This document shows positions 31,184-40,939 of a stretch of 64,000 nucleotides of DNA, in pieces (the first letter of the stretch is position 1; every line of letters begins with the position of its first letter). Where the stretch lies: the NCBI RefSeq assembly GCF_039697315.1, contig NZ_CP155619.1, positions 2,728,001 through 2,792,000 on the forward strand, written 5' to 3'. Source of the DNA: Pseudomonas abietaniphila. Its GTDB lineage: Bacteria; Pseudomonadota; Gammaproteobacteria; Pseudomonadales; Pseudomonadaceae. The notes beneath the pieces were generated by a model, which searched no databases, was not told where the DNA came from, and saw only the letters and a program-made list of their open reading frames with translations. The position numbers were made by a program, and so were the translations under genes.

Positions 31184-32974
31184 TCAGTTCTTGCTGTCTG
31201 CCGCCGGAGCCGCCGGGGTTGCGGCCTTGTCGGTCGCAGGCTTGGCCGGGGCTTTCTTGGCGGCGTCGGTCTTTGCCGGCGCCTTGTGCGTCGCAGCCGG
31301 TTTGGCCGGCGCTTTTTTCACGGTTTCTTTTTTGGTCGACTCTTTCTTCACCGGTGCCTTTTTCGCCGGCTCGACAACCGCAGGCTTGGCAGGCTCGACC
31401 ACTGGAGCAGGTGGCGGCGTAACCGGAGCCGGTGCTGGCGCAGGTGCCGGAGCAGGCTCTGGCGCTTTCTCGGCCGGTTTCGGCTCAGGCTTGGAACCGC
31501 CGAACATGTTCGAGAAGAAACCGCCAATACCACCGCTGCTTTCTTTGGCAGCTGGCTCAGGTGCTTTAGGCGGCGCGACCTTCACCGGCTCGAACGACTT
31601 GCCAGCCGCCAGGTCCTGAACCTGACCGGCCGCACGTTGACCGGTGCGCAGTGCGCCTTCCAGCGTGCCAGGGTACAAGGTATCGGTGTGTTCACCAGCG
31701 AAGGTGATGCGTTGCAGAGGCTTCTCCCACAGGCGCCAGTATTTGCTGATCTGACCCGGCCCAAATGCCAGATAGGCGCCACCGGTGGAAGGATCGACGC
31801 TGGAGCGACGGATTTCATAGCCGGTGAACGCGCCGCGTGCTTGTGGATAGAAGGCGTGCAGACGAATCAGCACCTGATCCGCCAGTTGCTTGTCGCCGAA
31901 CGCCTGCATGATCCGGGCATTGTCGCCCGCCAGGTTGATAATGACGTTCGCGCCGCCCTTCAGGGCAGGTTCGATCCACAGCATGCCAAGGCCGGTGTTG
32001 CTGTAGATTTCACCCGACATGCGCGCCTTGCTCTCCCAGACAGGCGTCTTGAACTTGAGCATGATCTGGTCATGCCAGCCGTAGTTGGTACTCTTGATCG
32101 CGCCTTGGTGCTGGGCATCCAGCGCCGGGGTCAGCTGAATCTTGCTCAGCGCCCGCAGCGGCACGGCCAGTACGACGTATTCCGCTTCATAACCCACCGA
32201 CCCGACCTTGACGGTCACGCCGTCCTTGTCCTGGTTGATGGCCGAAACCGGCGAGTTGGTCTTGATCACTTTCAGCTGTTTGACGAACTCTTCGGCCAAC
32301 ACCACGCTGCCGCCTGGCAGGCGCGCTGCACGACGGTCTCGATCGTCGACGTTGAGATTGACCCGCGATTGCTGCGCCAGGTACAGCAGAGACAGACGCG
32401 AAGGCTCGTCGTAACGGGTACGAATCTGCTGGCTGATCAACTGACGCGCGGTCGGCGGCAGGTTCAGACGGTCCAGCCAGTTAGAGACGTTGATCTGATC
32501 CAGCGCGAACAGCGTGCTGTTGGCAGCCGGGTTTTCCGGATCGGTGATCGAACGCGCGATGTCGTTCAGCGCCGCTTCATAACGCTTCACGGCTTCAGCG
32601 GTGGCTGGCTGCTTGGTCGCCAGATCTGCGGCAGAAAAATACTCGCCTTCGATCAGATAACCCGGTGTACGCACGAAATCAGGCGCGGGCACAGGCTTGA
32701 GCTTGAAGCGGTCCAGGTACTGATTGAGCACCGGCTGCGCCTTGGCATTGCCGATCCACTCGCTGCCCGCCAGGCCCGAACGACCACCGACGGTCGGTTT
32801 GGCTTCGAGCAAGGTCACTTGCCAGCCTTTGTTTTGCAGCTCGTAAGCCGCCGTAAGGCCTGCCAGACCGCCACCGACGACAATCGCCGTATGCGGCTTA
32901 TCCACGGCGAGCGCCGAAGCGCTGACCAGCCCAACCATCACCAGCGCACAGGCGCGCAGCCAACCAGAAAGCAT
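31184..32974 (-). CDS. Exported flavin-containing amine oxidase-like protein with a Pro/Ala/Lys-rich tail
   Basis: 596 residues. A Sec signal ends at about ASALA (residue 23). The FAD Rossmann motif AIVVGGGLAGLTAAYEL is at about 29-45 and the amine oxidase C-terminal FAD contact ITFAGEHTDTLYPGTLEGAL near 440. From about residue 456 a tail of some 140 residues follows: a glycine patch (GGIGGFFSNMFGG), Ala-Pro repeats, then KKAPVKKES...KKAPAKPA repeats like histone H1 or AlgP. The substrate is unknown. The catalytic part is of normal length, so the tail is an addition. Confidence 0.82.
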   Translation of the reverse strand: MLSGWLRACALVMVGLVSASALAVDKPHTAIVVGGGLAGLTAAYELQNKGWQVTLLEAKPTVGGRSGLAGSEWIGNAKAQPVLNQYLDRFKLKPVPAPDFVRTPGYLIEGEYFSAADLATKQPATAEAVKRYEAALNDIARSITDPENPAANSTLFALDQINVSNWLDRLNLPPTARQLISQQIRTRYDEPSRLSLLYLAQQSRVNLNVDDRDRRAARLPGGSVVLAEEFVKQLKVIKTNSPVSAINQDKDGVTVKVGSVGYEAEYVVLAVPLRALSKIQLTPALDAQHQGAIKSTNYGWHDQIMLKFKTPVWESKARMSGEIYSNTGLGMLWIEPALKGGANVIINLAGDNARIMQAFGDKQLADQVLIRLHAFYPQARGAFTGYEIRRSSVDPSTGGAYLAFGPGQISKYWRLWEKPLQRITFAGEHTDTLYPGTLEGALRTGQRAAGQVQDLAAGKSFEPVKVAPPKAPEPAAKESSGGIGGFFSNMFGGSKPEPKPAEKAPEPAPAPAPAPAPVTPPPAPVVEPAKPAVVEPAKKAPVKKESTKKETVKKAPAKPAATHKAPAKTDAAKKAPAKPATDKAATPAAPAADSKN

Positions 32975-33208
32975 TCAGCGAACTCCGGAATGAAACAGGG
33001 GAATTGTCGGATTTTGTTGTCCGATTCTTCGAAGAGCGCGAAGGATACGCCAGCCGTGAAAGGCCCGCCAGCAATGTCCGTCGGGCTCGTTTCTGGCGCC
33101 CGCCGTGCGTGAAAGAATGCGCTAAAGGTTGTCCCTGCGTGACGCATTGCATAGGCTTGCGCGATTGTTTGCCCTCGCGATGAGCGAGTCGTCACCAGGA
33201 GATTACCG

Positions 33209-34615
33209 ATGGGCCTTAACGACCAGTGGATGCAGCGCGACCTTAAAGTCCTGTGGCATCCCTGCACCCAGATGAAAGACCACGAAAACCTGCCGCTGAT
33301 CCCGATCAAGCGCGGGGAAGGCGTCTGGCTGGAGGACTTTGAAGGCAAGCGTTACCTCGACGCCGTCAGTTCCTGGTGGGTCAACGTCTTCGGCCACGCC
33401 AACCCACGGATCAACCAGCGCATCAAGGATCAGGTCGATCAGCTGGAACACGTGATTCTGGCCGGTTTCAGTCATCAGCCGGTCATCGAACTGTCCGAGC
33501 GCCTGGTGGCGATGACGCCCGAAGGGCTGACGCGTTGCTTCTACGCCGATAACGGGTCGTCCTGCATCGAAGTTGCGCTGAAAATGAGCTTTCACTACTG
33601 GCTTAACCGCGGCAAGCCGAACAAGAAACGCTACGTCACGCTGACCAACAGCTACCACGGCGAAACCGTGGCGGCGATGTCGGTGGGTGATGTGCCGTTG
33701 TTCACCGAGACCTACAAAGCGCTGCTGCTGGACACCATCAAGGTGCCGAGCCCTGACTGCTACCACCGCCCCGACGGCGTGAGCTGGGAAGAACACACCC
33801 GCACGATGTTTGCGGTGATGGAGCAGACGCTGGCCGATAACCACGACACCGTCGCGGCCGTGATCATCGAGCCGTTGATCCAGGGCGCGGGCGGCATGCG
33901 CATGTACGACCCGATCTACCTGAAGTTGCTGCGCGAGGCCTGCGACCGTTACGGCGTGCATCTGATTCACGATGAAATTGCGGTAGGCTTCGGTCGCACC
34001 GGGACCATGTTCGCCTGTGAGCAGGCGGGCATCCGGCCTGACTTCCTTTGTCTGTCCAAGGCGTTGACCGGCGGTTACCTGCCGCTGGCGGCGTGCATCA
34101 CCACCGATGACGTCTACGATGCGTTCTATGACGACTACCCGACGTTGCGCGCCTTCCTGCATTCGCACAGTTACACCGGCAACCCGCTGGCCTGCGCCGC
34201 AGCCCTGGCGACGCTGGACATCTTCGAGCAGGACAACGTCATCGAGAACAACAAGGCGCTGGCACAGCGGATGAAAACCGCGACCGCGCATCTGGCGGAT
34301 CATCCGAATGTCGCGGAAGTGCGTCAGACCGGCATGGCCGTTGCGATCGAGATGGTGCAGGACAAAGCGAGCAAGACGGCTTACCCGTGGCAGGAGCGCC
34401 GCGGCCTGAAAGTCTTCGAGCACGCGCTGACCCGTGGCGCGCTGCTCCGACCTCTGGGCAGCGTGGTGTATTTCCTGCCGCCTTACGTGATCACGCCAGA
34501 GCAGATCGACTTCCTGGCCGAAGTGGCCAGCGAAGGTATCGACATCGCGACACGCAGCAGTGTCAGCGTGGCGGTGAGAGAGAACTTCCACCCGGATTTT
34601 CGTGACCCGGGCTGA
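33209..34615 (+). CDS. bioA: Adenosylmethionine-8-amino-7-oxononanoate aminotransferase
   Basis: 468 residues. A PLP class III aminotransferase that uses SAM as amino donor to make 7,8-diaminopelargonate in biotin synthesis. The PLP Lys284 is in CLSKALTGGYLPL and Asp255 in HLIHDEIAVGFGR. VSSWWVNVFGHANP near residue 55 has the twin Trp typical of BioA. AGGAG precedes the ATG. It stands alone, apart from other bio genes, as in other pseudomonads. Confidence 0.95.
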   Translation: MGLNDQWMQRDLKVLWHPCTQMKDHENLPLIPIKRGEGVWLEDFEGKRYLDAVSSWWVNVFGHANPRINQRIKDQVDQLEHVILAGFSHQPVIELSERLVAMTPEGLTRCFYADNGSSCIEVALKMSFHYWLNRGKPNKKRYVTLTNSYHGETVAAMSVGDVPLFTETYKALLLDTIKVPSPDCYHRPDGVSWEEHTRTMFAVMEQTLADNHDTVAAVIIEPLIQGAGGMRMYDPIYLKLLREACDRYGVHLIHDEIAVGFGRTGTMFACEQAGIRPDFLCLSKALTGGYLPLAACITTDDVYDAFYDDYPTLRAFLHSHSYTGNPLACAAALATLDIFEQDNVIENNKALAQRMKTATAHLADHPNVAEVRQTGMAVAIEMVQDKASKTAYPWQERRGLKVFEHALTRGALLRPLGSVVYFLPPYVITPEQIDFLAEVASEGIDIATRSSVSVAVRENFHPDFRDPG

Positions 34616-34637
34616 CCCCTCGACGCCGATCATCAAC

Positions 34638-34730
34638 CTGTGGGAGCGAATTCATTCGCGAGAGGCCCGTTCAGTCGACACATCTTCCTCGCCTGAAAGT
34701 TCGCATCGCGAATGAATTCGCTCCCACAGA
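34638..34730. repeat. REP doublet (CTGTGGGAGCGAATTCATTCGCGA type)
   Basis: CTGTGGGAGCGAATTCATTC and GAATGAATTCGCTCCCACAG are perfect inverted arms. It lies between bioA and rsmE and is almost the same as the doublet 780 bp downstream at 35513. Confidence 0.88.
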
Positions 34731-34770
34731 GAAAAAACGCAGTACCTGAAGAATTCACAGAGAAACAACC

Positions 34771-35490
34771 ATGAGACTCTCCCGCTTTTTCATCGACGCC
34801 ACCCTGAGCCTCGGTGAACACGAACTGCCCGAAGCACAAGCGCACTACATCGGTCGGGTACTGCGCATGGCCGAAGGCGATGCGGTGCAGCTGTTCGACG
34901 GCTCGGGCACGGAGTTCCGCGCCACGCTGGTGGAAGTCGGCAAGAAGCAGGTCCGGGTGCAGGTCACCGAAAGCTTTCCGGGTCTGGCCGAATCTGCGTT
35001 GAACATCCACCTGGGCCAGGGACTGTCCCGCGGCGAGCGCATGGACTGGGCGATTCAGAAAGCCACCGAGCTGGGCGTCACGCAGATCACCCCGATCGTC
35101 AGCGAACGCTGCGAGGTCCGTCTCAAGGATGAACGCGCTGAGAAGCGTCAGGCCCATTGGCAGCAGATCGCGATCAGTGCCTGCGAGCAGTGCGGTCGTT
35201 CCGTCGTGCCGGTGGTCAATCCTCCCGTAACGCTGGCGGATTGGCTAAAGCACACGGAGGCCGATTTGAAGCTGGTGTTGCACCCGGTGGCCGAGCCATT
35301 GGTCAGCCATGAGAAGCCTTCGACGCTGGCATTTCTGATCGGACCGGAAGGCGGGCTGAACGACGCCGAAGTCGATCAGGCGCAGGATGCCGGCTTCCAC
35401 GCCGCACGCCTCGGCCCTCGTGTATTGCGCACCGAAACCGCACCGGTGGTGGCGTTGAGCGTGGCGCAGCAGTTGTGGGGCGATTTCTAG
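34771..35490 (+). CDS. rsmE: 16S rRNA (uracil-1498-N3)-methyltransferase
   Basis: 239 residues. An SPOUT-fold enzyme with an N-terminal PUA-like domain (HYIGRVLRMAEGDAVQLFDGSG) and the SAM knot GPEGGLNDAEVDQAQDAGF followed by LGPRVLRTETA. It methylates U1498 of 16S rRNA. MDWAIQKATELGVTQITPI is a further RsmE signature. It is flanked by two near-identical REP doublets. Confidence 0.95.
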   Translation: MRLSRFFIDATLSLGEHELPEAQAHYIGRVLRMAEGDAVQLFDGSGTEFRATLVEVGKKQVRVQVTESFPGLAESALNIHLGQGLSRGERMDWAIQKATELGVTQITPIVSERCEVRLKDERAEKRQAHWQQIAISACEQCGRSVVPVVNPPVTLADWLKHTEADLKLVLHPVAEPLVSHEKPSTLAFLIGPEGGLNDAEVDQAQDAGFHAARLGPRVLRTETAPVVALSVAQQLWGDF

Positions 35491-35512
35491 CTTAACGCTG
35501 CACTGATCAGCG

Positions 35513-35603
35513 CTGTGGGAGCGAATTCATTCGCGAAAAAACGTACATCCGGTGGAAACAGGTCGGGTGTACCGGCCAATCGCGAATGAATTCGCTCCCA
35601 CAG
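35513..35603. repeat. REP doublet (CTGTGGGAGCGAATTCATTCGCGA type)
   Basis: The same arms as at 34638-34730, with a different centre. It lies between the convergent rsmE and dihydropyrimidinase genes. Confidence 0.88.
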
Positions 35604-35643
35604 GTTTCGAGGCCGTTCAAAAAAACGGCTCGAATGCCAGGCA

Positions 35644-37080
35644 TCACTCCGGCAGCTCCGACTGCCGACGCCGCGCTTTCGCAGGCTCTGGCCGGGCGCA
35701 GGGCAGGAACTCCCCTCTCCCCGGTGTGCCCAATGCGCTGCCATCCCAGACCATTTCCCCTCGGGCGAAGGTCATCGCGGGCCAGGCACTCAAATGCATA
35801 CCCTCGTACGGGGTGTAATCGACATTGTGGTGCAGCAGCGAATTGCTCAGTTCCAGATCAAGCCCTTCGTCCCAGATCACCAGATCGGCGTCTGAGCCGA
35901 TCGCAATGCTGCCTTTGCGCGGATACAAACCGTAGAGCCTCGCGGCGTTGGTCGCGGTCAGGGCGACAAATTCCTGCGGGCTGATCCGTCCCTTGCGAAC
36001 GCCCTCCGACCACAACAGCGCCATGCGCGTTTCGATGCCAGGAATGCCGTTGGCAACCTCCGAAAAAGGCGCATCCGCACCGTGGGCCCGCTTGCCGTCC
36101 GATCCTTCGTAGCGAAACGGCGCGTGATCCGAAGAAAACACCTCGAACGAGCCATTCTGCAGGCCGTCCCAGATTACCTGCTGGTTCCCTGCGTCCCTGG
36201 GCGGCGGGCTGCAGATGCATTTCGCGCCCTCAAAACTGTCGTCGCAGCCCAGTGAATCCGCCGTCAGAAACAGATACTGCGGACAGGTTTCGCCATACAC
36301 CTTCAAGCCCTGGCTCTGCGCCCAGCGAATCTGCTCGATGGCTTCGCGGCCTGATACGTGCACGATGAGAATCGGCACATCCACCAGCTCTGCCAGGGCG
36401 ATGGCCCGATGGGTGGCTTCCCGCTCGACCAGCATCGGCCGTGACGTTGCGTGGTAGCGCGGCGCGCTGTGCCCGGCGGCCAACAACCGCTCGGTGAGCC
36501 AGGCGATGCAGTCACTGTTTTCGGCGTGGAGCATGACCATCGCACCTTGAGCCCGCGCGACCGACAGGGTTTCCAGAATCTGGCGGTCATTAAGCTTCAA
36601 CGCGTCGTAGGTCATGTAGATCTTGAACGAGGTGTAGCCCTCGGCGATCAGCTCCGGCAGCTCTCGGCGCAATACGTCTTCGGTGGGGTCAGTGACGATC
36701 AAGTGAAACGCGTAATCGATCAGGGCCCGACCGTCCGCGCGGCGGTGATAGTCCTCGACAGCCGCGCGCAGGCTTTGTCCCTTTTGCTGGCAGGCAAACG
36801 GAATCACCGTTGTCGTACCGCCACAGGCCGCCGAGCGGGTTCCGCTTTCAAAATCGTCGGCCATAACCGAGCCGTCACCGGTCGGCTGGTCGAGGTGCAC
36901 ATGGCTGTCCACCCCGCCCGGCGTCACGGTCCGGCCACGCGCATCGACTTCCTGCGCAGCGCCCTGCAAGTCCAGCCCGAGCGCAGCGATACGCCCGCTG
37001 CGTATACCGATGTCGCACAGGAAGCTGTCTGCGGCAGTGACCACATTGGCGTTGCGGATAACCAGGTCGAAAGCCTGCAT
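35644..37080 (-). CDS. Dihydropyrimidinase / D-hydantoinase-type cyclic amidohydrolase
   Basis: 478 residues. Zinc amidohydrolase: metal ligands HVH at 60-62, the carboxylated Lys153 in SFKIYMTYDA, and later His in MVMLHAENS and ILIVHVSG. Asp in FSSDHAPF completes the site. Members open cyclic ureides such as dihydrouracil or 5-substituted hydantoins. GAGGGAGAG precedes the ATG at 37080; an upstream extension overlaps the deacetylase gene. It is the last gene of the seven-gene operon starting at 42442. No N-carbamoyl amidase gene is present nearby, so the true substrate is open. Confidence 0.87.
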   Translation of the reverse strand: MQAFDLVIRNANVVTAADSFLCDIGIRSGRIAALGLDLQGAAQEVDARGRTVTPGGVDSHVHLDQPTGDGSVMADDFESGTRSAACGGTTTVIPFACQQKGQSLRAAVEDYHRRADGRALIDYAFHLIVTDPTEDVLRRELPELIAEGYTSFKIYMTYDALKLNDRQILETLSVARAQGAMVMLHAENSDCIAWLTERLLAAGHSAPRYHATSRPMLVEREATHRAIALAELVDVPILIVHVSGREAIEQIRWAQSQGLKVYGETCPQYLFLTADSLGCDDSFEGAKCICSPPPRDAGNQQVIWDGLQNGSFEVFSSDHAPFRYEGSDGKRAHGADAPFSEVANGIPGIETRMALLWSEGVRKGRISPQEFVALTATNAARLYGLYPRKGSIAIGSDADLVIWDEGLDLELSNSLLHHNVDYTPYEGMHLSAWPAMTFARGEMVWDGSALGTPGRGEFLPCARPEPAKARRRQSELPE

Positions 37081-37093
37081 GTCGTGCTCTCCC

Positions 37094-37990
37094 TCAGGCG
37101 CGGCTGAGCCAGGCCTTGGCGATTTCTTCGCGGGTGGTGAACCACACGCCTTCATGGGCCTGGGCGTACTCAATGAACTGCTTGATCGCCCTGACGCGTC
37201 CGGGACGCCCGACCATGCGCGGATGCAATCCGATGGACATCATTCGCAGCCCATCGGCGGCTTCTTCGTACAGCACATCGAAACTTTCGCGCATGTACTC
37301 AAGGAAGTCGGACGCCTGGGACAGACCGGGCGAGTTCCAGTAGCGGAAGTCATTGACGTCGCTGGTGTACGGCACGACCAGATGCTGCTTGCCCTCGACA
37401 TCGACGAAATACGGCACGTCGTCGTTGTAGGCGTCAGAGTCATAGAGGAAGCCGCCTTCTTCGGCGACCAGCCGCCGCGTATGCACGCTGGCGCCATAAC
37501 GGCAGTACCAGCCCACCGGGCGCTTGCCACAGGTGCGTTCGAACGACTCAATCGCCAGGCGAATGTGCTCGCGCTCCTCGGCTTCACTCAGGCGAAACAC
37601 CTCTTCCCAGCGGTAACCGTGGCTGCAGATTTCATGGCCCAGCTCGACCGCTGCCTTGGCGACATCAGGGTTTTGCTCGAACGCCACAGCGCAGGCGTGG
37701 AACGTGGCCGGGACGTTGGCTTTCTGCAGGATGTCGAGGATGCGCCAGATGCCGACGCGCGCGCCGTACTCGTACATCGACTCCATCGCCAGGTTGCGCA
37801 CGCCCTCGGGAAACTGATAGCTGCCCCACTCGGTCATGCTCTCCTGATCAGGGTCTCCCATGGCCAGCGAGCGTTCAGAACCTTCCTCATAGTTGATGAC
37901 GAAGTTGATCGCCAGTCGTGCACCATTAGGCCAGGTGCCTTGAGGGCGCTGCCGGCCATAGCCGACCAGATCTCGAACGGGTAAAGCCAT
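37094..37990 (-). CDS. Polysaccharide deacetylase-fold hydrolase, PuuE (allantoinase)-like
   Basis: 298 residues. NodB-fold enzyme whose opening RDLVGYGRQRPQGTWPNGARLAINFVINYEEG closely follows metal-independent PuuE allantoinase. EICSHGYRWEEVF and GWYCRYGASVHTRRL carry the usual His and active-site residues. PuuE opens allantoin; this copy lies not among purine genes but 13 bp before a dihydropyrimidinase gene, so a related cyclic amide is more likely. AGGAG 9 nt upstream supports the start at 37990. Confidence 0.82.
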   Translation of the reverse strand: MALPVRDLVGYGRQRPQGTWPNGARLAINFVINYEEGSERSLAMGDPDQESMTEWGSYQFPEGVRNLAMESMYEYGARVGIWRILDILQKANVPATFHACAVAFEQNPDVAKAAVELGHEICSHGYRWEEVFRLSEAEEREHIRLAIESFERTCGKRPVGWYCRYGASVHTRRLVAEEGGFLYDSDAYNDDVPYFVDVEGKQHLVVPYTSDVNDFRYWNSPGLSQASDFLEYMRESFDVLYEEAADGLRMMSIGLHPRMVGRPGRVRAIKQFIEYAQAHEGVWFTTREEIAKAWLSRA

Positions 37991-38043
37991 AGAAGCCGTC
38001 TCCTGCAACGTTCAAACCGTCGGTAAAACCGCCAGGCCAGGCC

Positions 38044-38916
38044 TCAGCAGTCGATGTTTTTCAAAGCGTCGTGACCCGGTCCATCCAGGTTCTGCCCCTC
38101 GCGGAACGCCAGGCCCATGGCCAGGGTTTGCGCAATGCAGAAGGCGGCCGTCAGCGAGCGAAAGCCCAGCAACTCAGCATCGTTGACCTCAATCATCACC
38201 GACGCTTTTTGTCCGACCGGACTGAGAATGCTGTCAGTGATCGCCACGATCGGCGTCCCGGCGGCCACCGCCTGCTGGCAGGCGTCGATGGTTTCCTGCG
38301 CATACGGCGGAAAGCTCACCGCCACCAGCACGTCATCGCTGTGCAGCGCACCGACCTGTTCACGCAGGCTGCCGCCCAATCCGCTGATGTGAACGGCGCG
38401 GCGTCCTACACGACTGAGCGCGTAACTGAGGTACGCCGCCATCGGAAACGAACGACGCATGCCAACCACAAAGGTCGTGCGTGCCTCTTGCAACAAACCG
38501 ATGGCGTTCTCGATGGCTTCGACCTGTTCACCTTCGGCCAAATGCTCCAGCGAGACGATATTGGCGCGGCTGAAGGCGGAGAGCATGGCGCCGACATCGG
38601 TAGGATCGTCCAGCAGTTGCTCGCCTCGATAGTGGCGGATGCGCTCTTTGAAACTGCCCTGCCCGGCTTGCTGCAAAGGCTGCTTGAATAACCGCTGCAG
38701 GTCGCTGAACCCGCCAAAACCCAAGGCCTGCGCCAGCCGAATGAAAGCCGACGACGGAATCCCGGAGATTTTGGCCAGTGCCGCAACGGTGTTCAGCGCG
38801 ACATCGTGGGGATGCTCGTTCAGGTAATGCGCCGCGTCACGCTGACGTGCGGTCAGTCGCTCCTGATGTTCGACGATGGCTGAGCGCAGCTCGGCGAGGG
38901 TTTGAGGTACAGGCAT
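38044..38916 (-). CDS. RpiR/MurR-family transcriptional regulator
   Basis: 290 residues. N-terminal RpiR HTH (TARQRDAAHYLNEHPHDVALNTVAALAKISGIPSSAFIRLAQALGFGGFSDLQ) and a C-terminal SIS domain (TTFVVGMRRSFPMAAYLSYALSRVG; DDVLVAVSFPPYAQETIDA). SIS domains usually bind phosphorylated sugars, but RpiR proteins beside amino acid and hydantoin genes are frequent. It lies inside the operon, 18 bp after the aminotransferase stop, so it probably controls the operon that contains it. Confidence 0.88.
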   Translation of the reverse strand: MPVPQTLAELRSAIVEHQERLTARQRDAAHYLNEHPHDVALNTVAALAKISGIPSSAFIRLAQALGFGGFSDLQRLFKQPLQQAGQGSFKERIRHYRGEQLLDDPTDVGAMLSAFSRANIVSLEHLAEGEQVEAIENAIGLLQEARTTFVVGMRRSFPMAAYLSYALSRVGRRAVHISGLGGSLREQVGALHSDDVLVAVSFPPYAQETIDACQQAVAAGTPIVAITDSILSPVGQKASVMIEVNDAELLGFRSLTAAFCIAQTLAMGLAFREGQNLDGPGHDALKNIDC

Positions 38917-38934
38917 AAAATTGCTCGATAAAGG

Positions 38935-40182
38935 TCAGGATGGACGCAGTTCTGTGATCGCCTGGGCCAGATGCTCCACCAGACGTTTCAACTCATCGAC
39001 GCTGTTGTAGTGAGCGATCGACACACGAACCACACCGCCATGGGGTGTCAGGCCCAGTTGTTCGATCAGGCGCCGAGCGTAGAAGTCACCGAACCGGATC
39101 CCCATACGGTGATTGTCGACAACCCGCACGATGTCTTCGGACTGAACCCCGTCAACCACAAAGCTGATGGTCGGCACACGGTCGCCATCGGTCACGCGGG
39201 ATTTGCCGATGATGCGCACGCCTGGGGTTTCCCGCAGAAATGCCAGCAGGGTTTCGGCGAGCAGGTCTTCCTGCACTTCAAAGGCATCGAACGCTGCCTG
39301 CATCAACTGACGCCGCGTGCCGCTGGCCCCCAGACGTTGGCCGATGTCGATCAGGTAATCGCTGATCCCGATGCAGCCATAGGAGAGTTCGTAGTTGAGG
39401 TTGCCCGGCTGCAGCTTGTAGGGGATGACGTCCTGACCAATGAAAAAGTGGTTCAGGCTTGGCAATTCCAGCAGCGCCTCGCGCTTTCCCCACAGCACCG
39501 CGAAGTGCGGGCCGAAGGTTTTATAGAAGCTGAACACGTAGTAATCAGCGCCGCTGGCCTGCACGTCGACCAGACGATGGGGCGCGTAGGCCACGGCGTC
39601 AACGCACAGCTTGCCGCCCACGGCATGGACCTTGCGCGCGACTTCGGCGACGGGATTGACGCTGCCGAGAATGTTCGACGCATGGGTCATGGCGACGTAA
39701 CGGGTTTTCTCGTTGAGCAGGTCGTCCACATCGCTGAGCTCCAGTTCCAGGCTCTCCGGGCTGACTTCCCACACGCGCAGTGTGGCGCCGCGCTCTTCGC
39801 AGAGGCGTACCCACGGCCCGATATTGGCCTCGTGGTCGCAGTTGGTGACGACAATTTCGTCACCCGGCTGGATCGACGGTGCGATGGCACGGCAAAGGAT
39901 CTGCAACAAGTGCGTGGTCGAGCCTCCCATCACGCACTCTTCCGGATAGCGGGCATTGATCAGTTGCGCCACCGATTCGCGAGCCGCCATCACCCGGGCA
40001 CCGGCCTCCACCGACTCGCTGTAAGACGCTCCCAGTTGCACGGCGCTATTGAGCAAATAATCGGTGATCCGGTCGGCGACCGGTTTGAGCACGGCAGAGC
40101 CGCCGGCGTTGTCCAGGTAGGCGTAACCGCTGCTCAGGGCAGGGAATTGGCTGCGTACGTAATCGATGTCCAAGGCATTCAA
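38935..40182 (-). CDS. Class V aminotransferase / cysteine desulfurase-like PLP enzyme
   Basis: 415 residues. YLDNAGGSAVLKPVADRI at the start, GGSTTHLLQIL, DAVAYAPHRLVDVQ with the PLP-pyridine Asp, and the Schiff-base Lys in FSFYKTFGPHFAVLWG. The group (VC1184-like) lacks the SufS/IscS active-site Cys loop, so a true desulfurase role is doubtful. No ATG fits: an in-frame ATG at 40236 is inside the ABC ATPase gene, whereas a TTG at 40182 has GGAGA about 8 nt upstream. I choose the TTG; it is uncertain by a few codons. Confidence 0.78.
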   Translation of the reverse strand: MNALDIDYVRSQFPALSSGYAYLDNAGGSAVLKPVADRITDYLLNSAVQLGASYSESVEAGARVMAARESVAQLINARYPEECVMGGSTTHLLQILCRAIAPSIQPGDEIVVTNCDHEANIGPWVRLCEERGATLRVWEVSPESLELELSDVDDLLNEKTRYVAMTHASNILGSVNPVAEVARKVHAVGGKLCVDAVAYAPHRLVDVQASGADYYVFSFYKTFGPHFAVLWGKREALLELPSLNHFFIGQDVIPYKLQPGNLNYELSYGCIGISDYLIDIGQRLGASGTRRQLMQAAFDAFEVQEDLLAETLLAFLRETPGVRIIGKSRVTDGDRVPTISFVVDGVQSEDIVRVVDNHRMGIRFGDFYARRLIEQLGLTPHGGVVRVSIAHYNSVDELKRLVEHLAQAITELRPS

Positions 40183-40204
40183 GGGCGTGTTCTCCAAGGT
40201 CTGA

Positions 40205-40939
40205 TCAGTGATGCAGGATGGCCTGCAAAAACGCACGGGTTCTCGGCTCTTGCGGGGCCGTGAAGAAATCGTGCGGATTGTTCTGTTCGATGATTCGGCC
40301 GTTTTCCATGAAGATCACCCGGTCGGCGACCTTGCGCGCAAAGCCCATCTCATGGGTCACGACGACCATGGTCACGCCTGAGCGAGCGAGATTCTGCATC
40401 ACGTCCAACACTTCGCCGACCATCTCGGGATCGAGCGCTGAAGTGGGTTCGTCGAACAGAATCACCCGCGGCTCCATCGCCATGGTGCGGGCGATGGCGA
40501 CACGTTGTTGCTGGCCGCCGGACAGTTGCCCCGGGTATTTCGCGGCATGGGCGCCCATGCCGACTTTCTCCAGCAGCAGGCGAGCACGCTCGTTGGCATC
40601 ACGCCGGGACATGCGCCGCACCCGCACCGGTGCCAGCGCGACGTTGGCGAGCACGGTGAGGTGCGGGTACAGATTGAAATTCTGGAAAACCATGCCGACT
40701 TCGCAGCGAATACTTGCCAGCTTCGGGCCGTTCTCGACCCGCTGACTGGCCACGCGAATATCGCCCTTCTGATATTCCTCTAGAAGATTGATGCAGCGGA
40801 TCAATGTCGATTTACCTGAGCCAGACGGCCCGAGAATCACCACCACTTCACCCTGATCGACCGTCAGGTTGATGTCGGTCAACGCTTGAAATGGCCCGTA
40901 GAACTTGTCCACACGTTCGATTTCGATAACGGTGCTCAT
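40205..40939 (-). CDS. Polar amino acid ABC transporter, ATP-binding protein
   Basis: 244 residues. Walker [10 protein letters not shown], signature [17 protein letters not shown] and Walker [16 protein letters not shown] are all intact, with the switch His in [10 protein letters not shown]. It belongs to the GlnQ/HisP group. Its start overlaps the permease stop by 4 bp (ATGA), so the two are coupled. Confidence 0.93.
   Translation of the reverse strand: MSTVIEIERVDKFYGPFQALTDINLTVDQGEVVVILGPSGSGKSTLIRCINLLEEYQKGDIRVASQRVENGPKLASIRCEVGMVFQNFNLYPHLTVLANVALAPVRVRRMSRRDANERARLLLEKVGMGAHAAKYPGQLSGGQQQRVAIARTMAMEPRVILFDEPTSALDPEMVGEVLDVMQNLARSGVTMVVVTHEMGFARKVADRVIFMENGRIIEQNNPHDFFTAPQEPRTRAFLQAILHH

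Noticed and set aside
38935..40182. True cysteine desulfurase (SufS/IscS)
   Set aside because: No iron-sulfur genes nearby and no recognisable active-site Cys loop. The context is catabolic.
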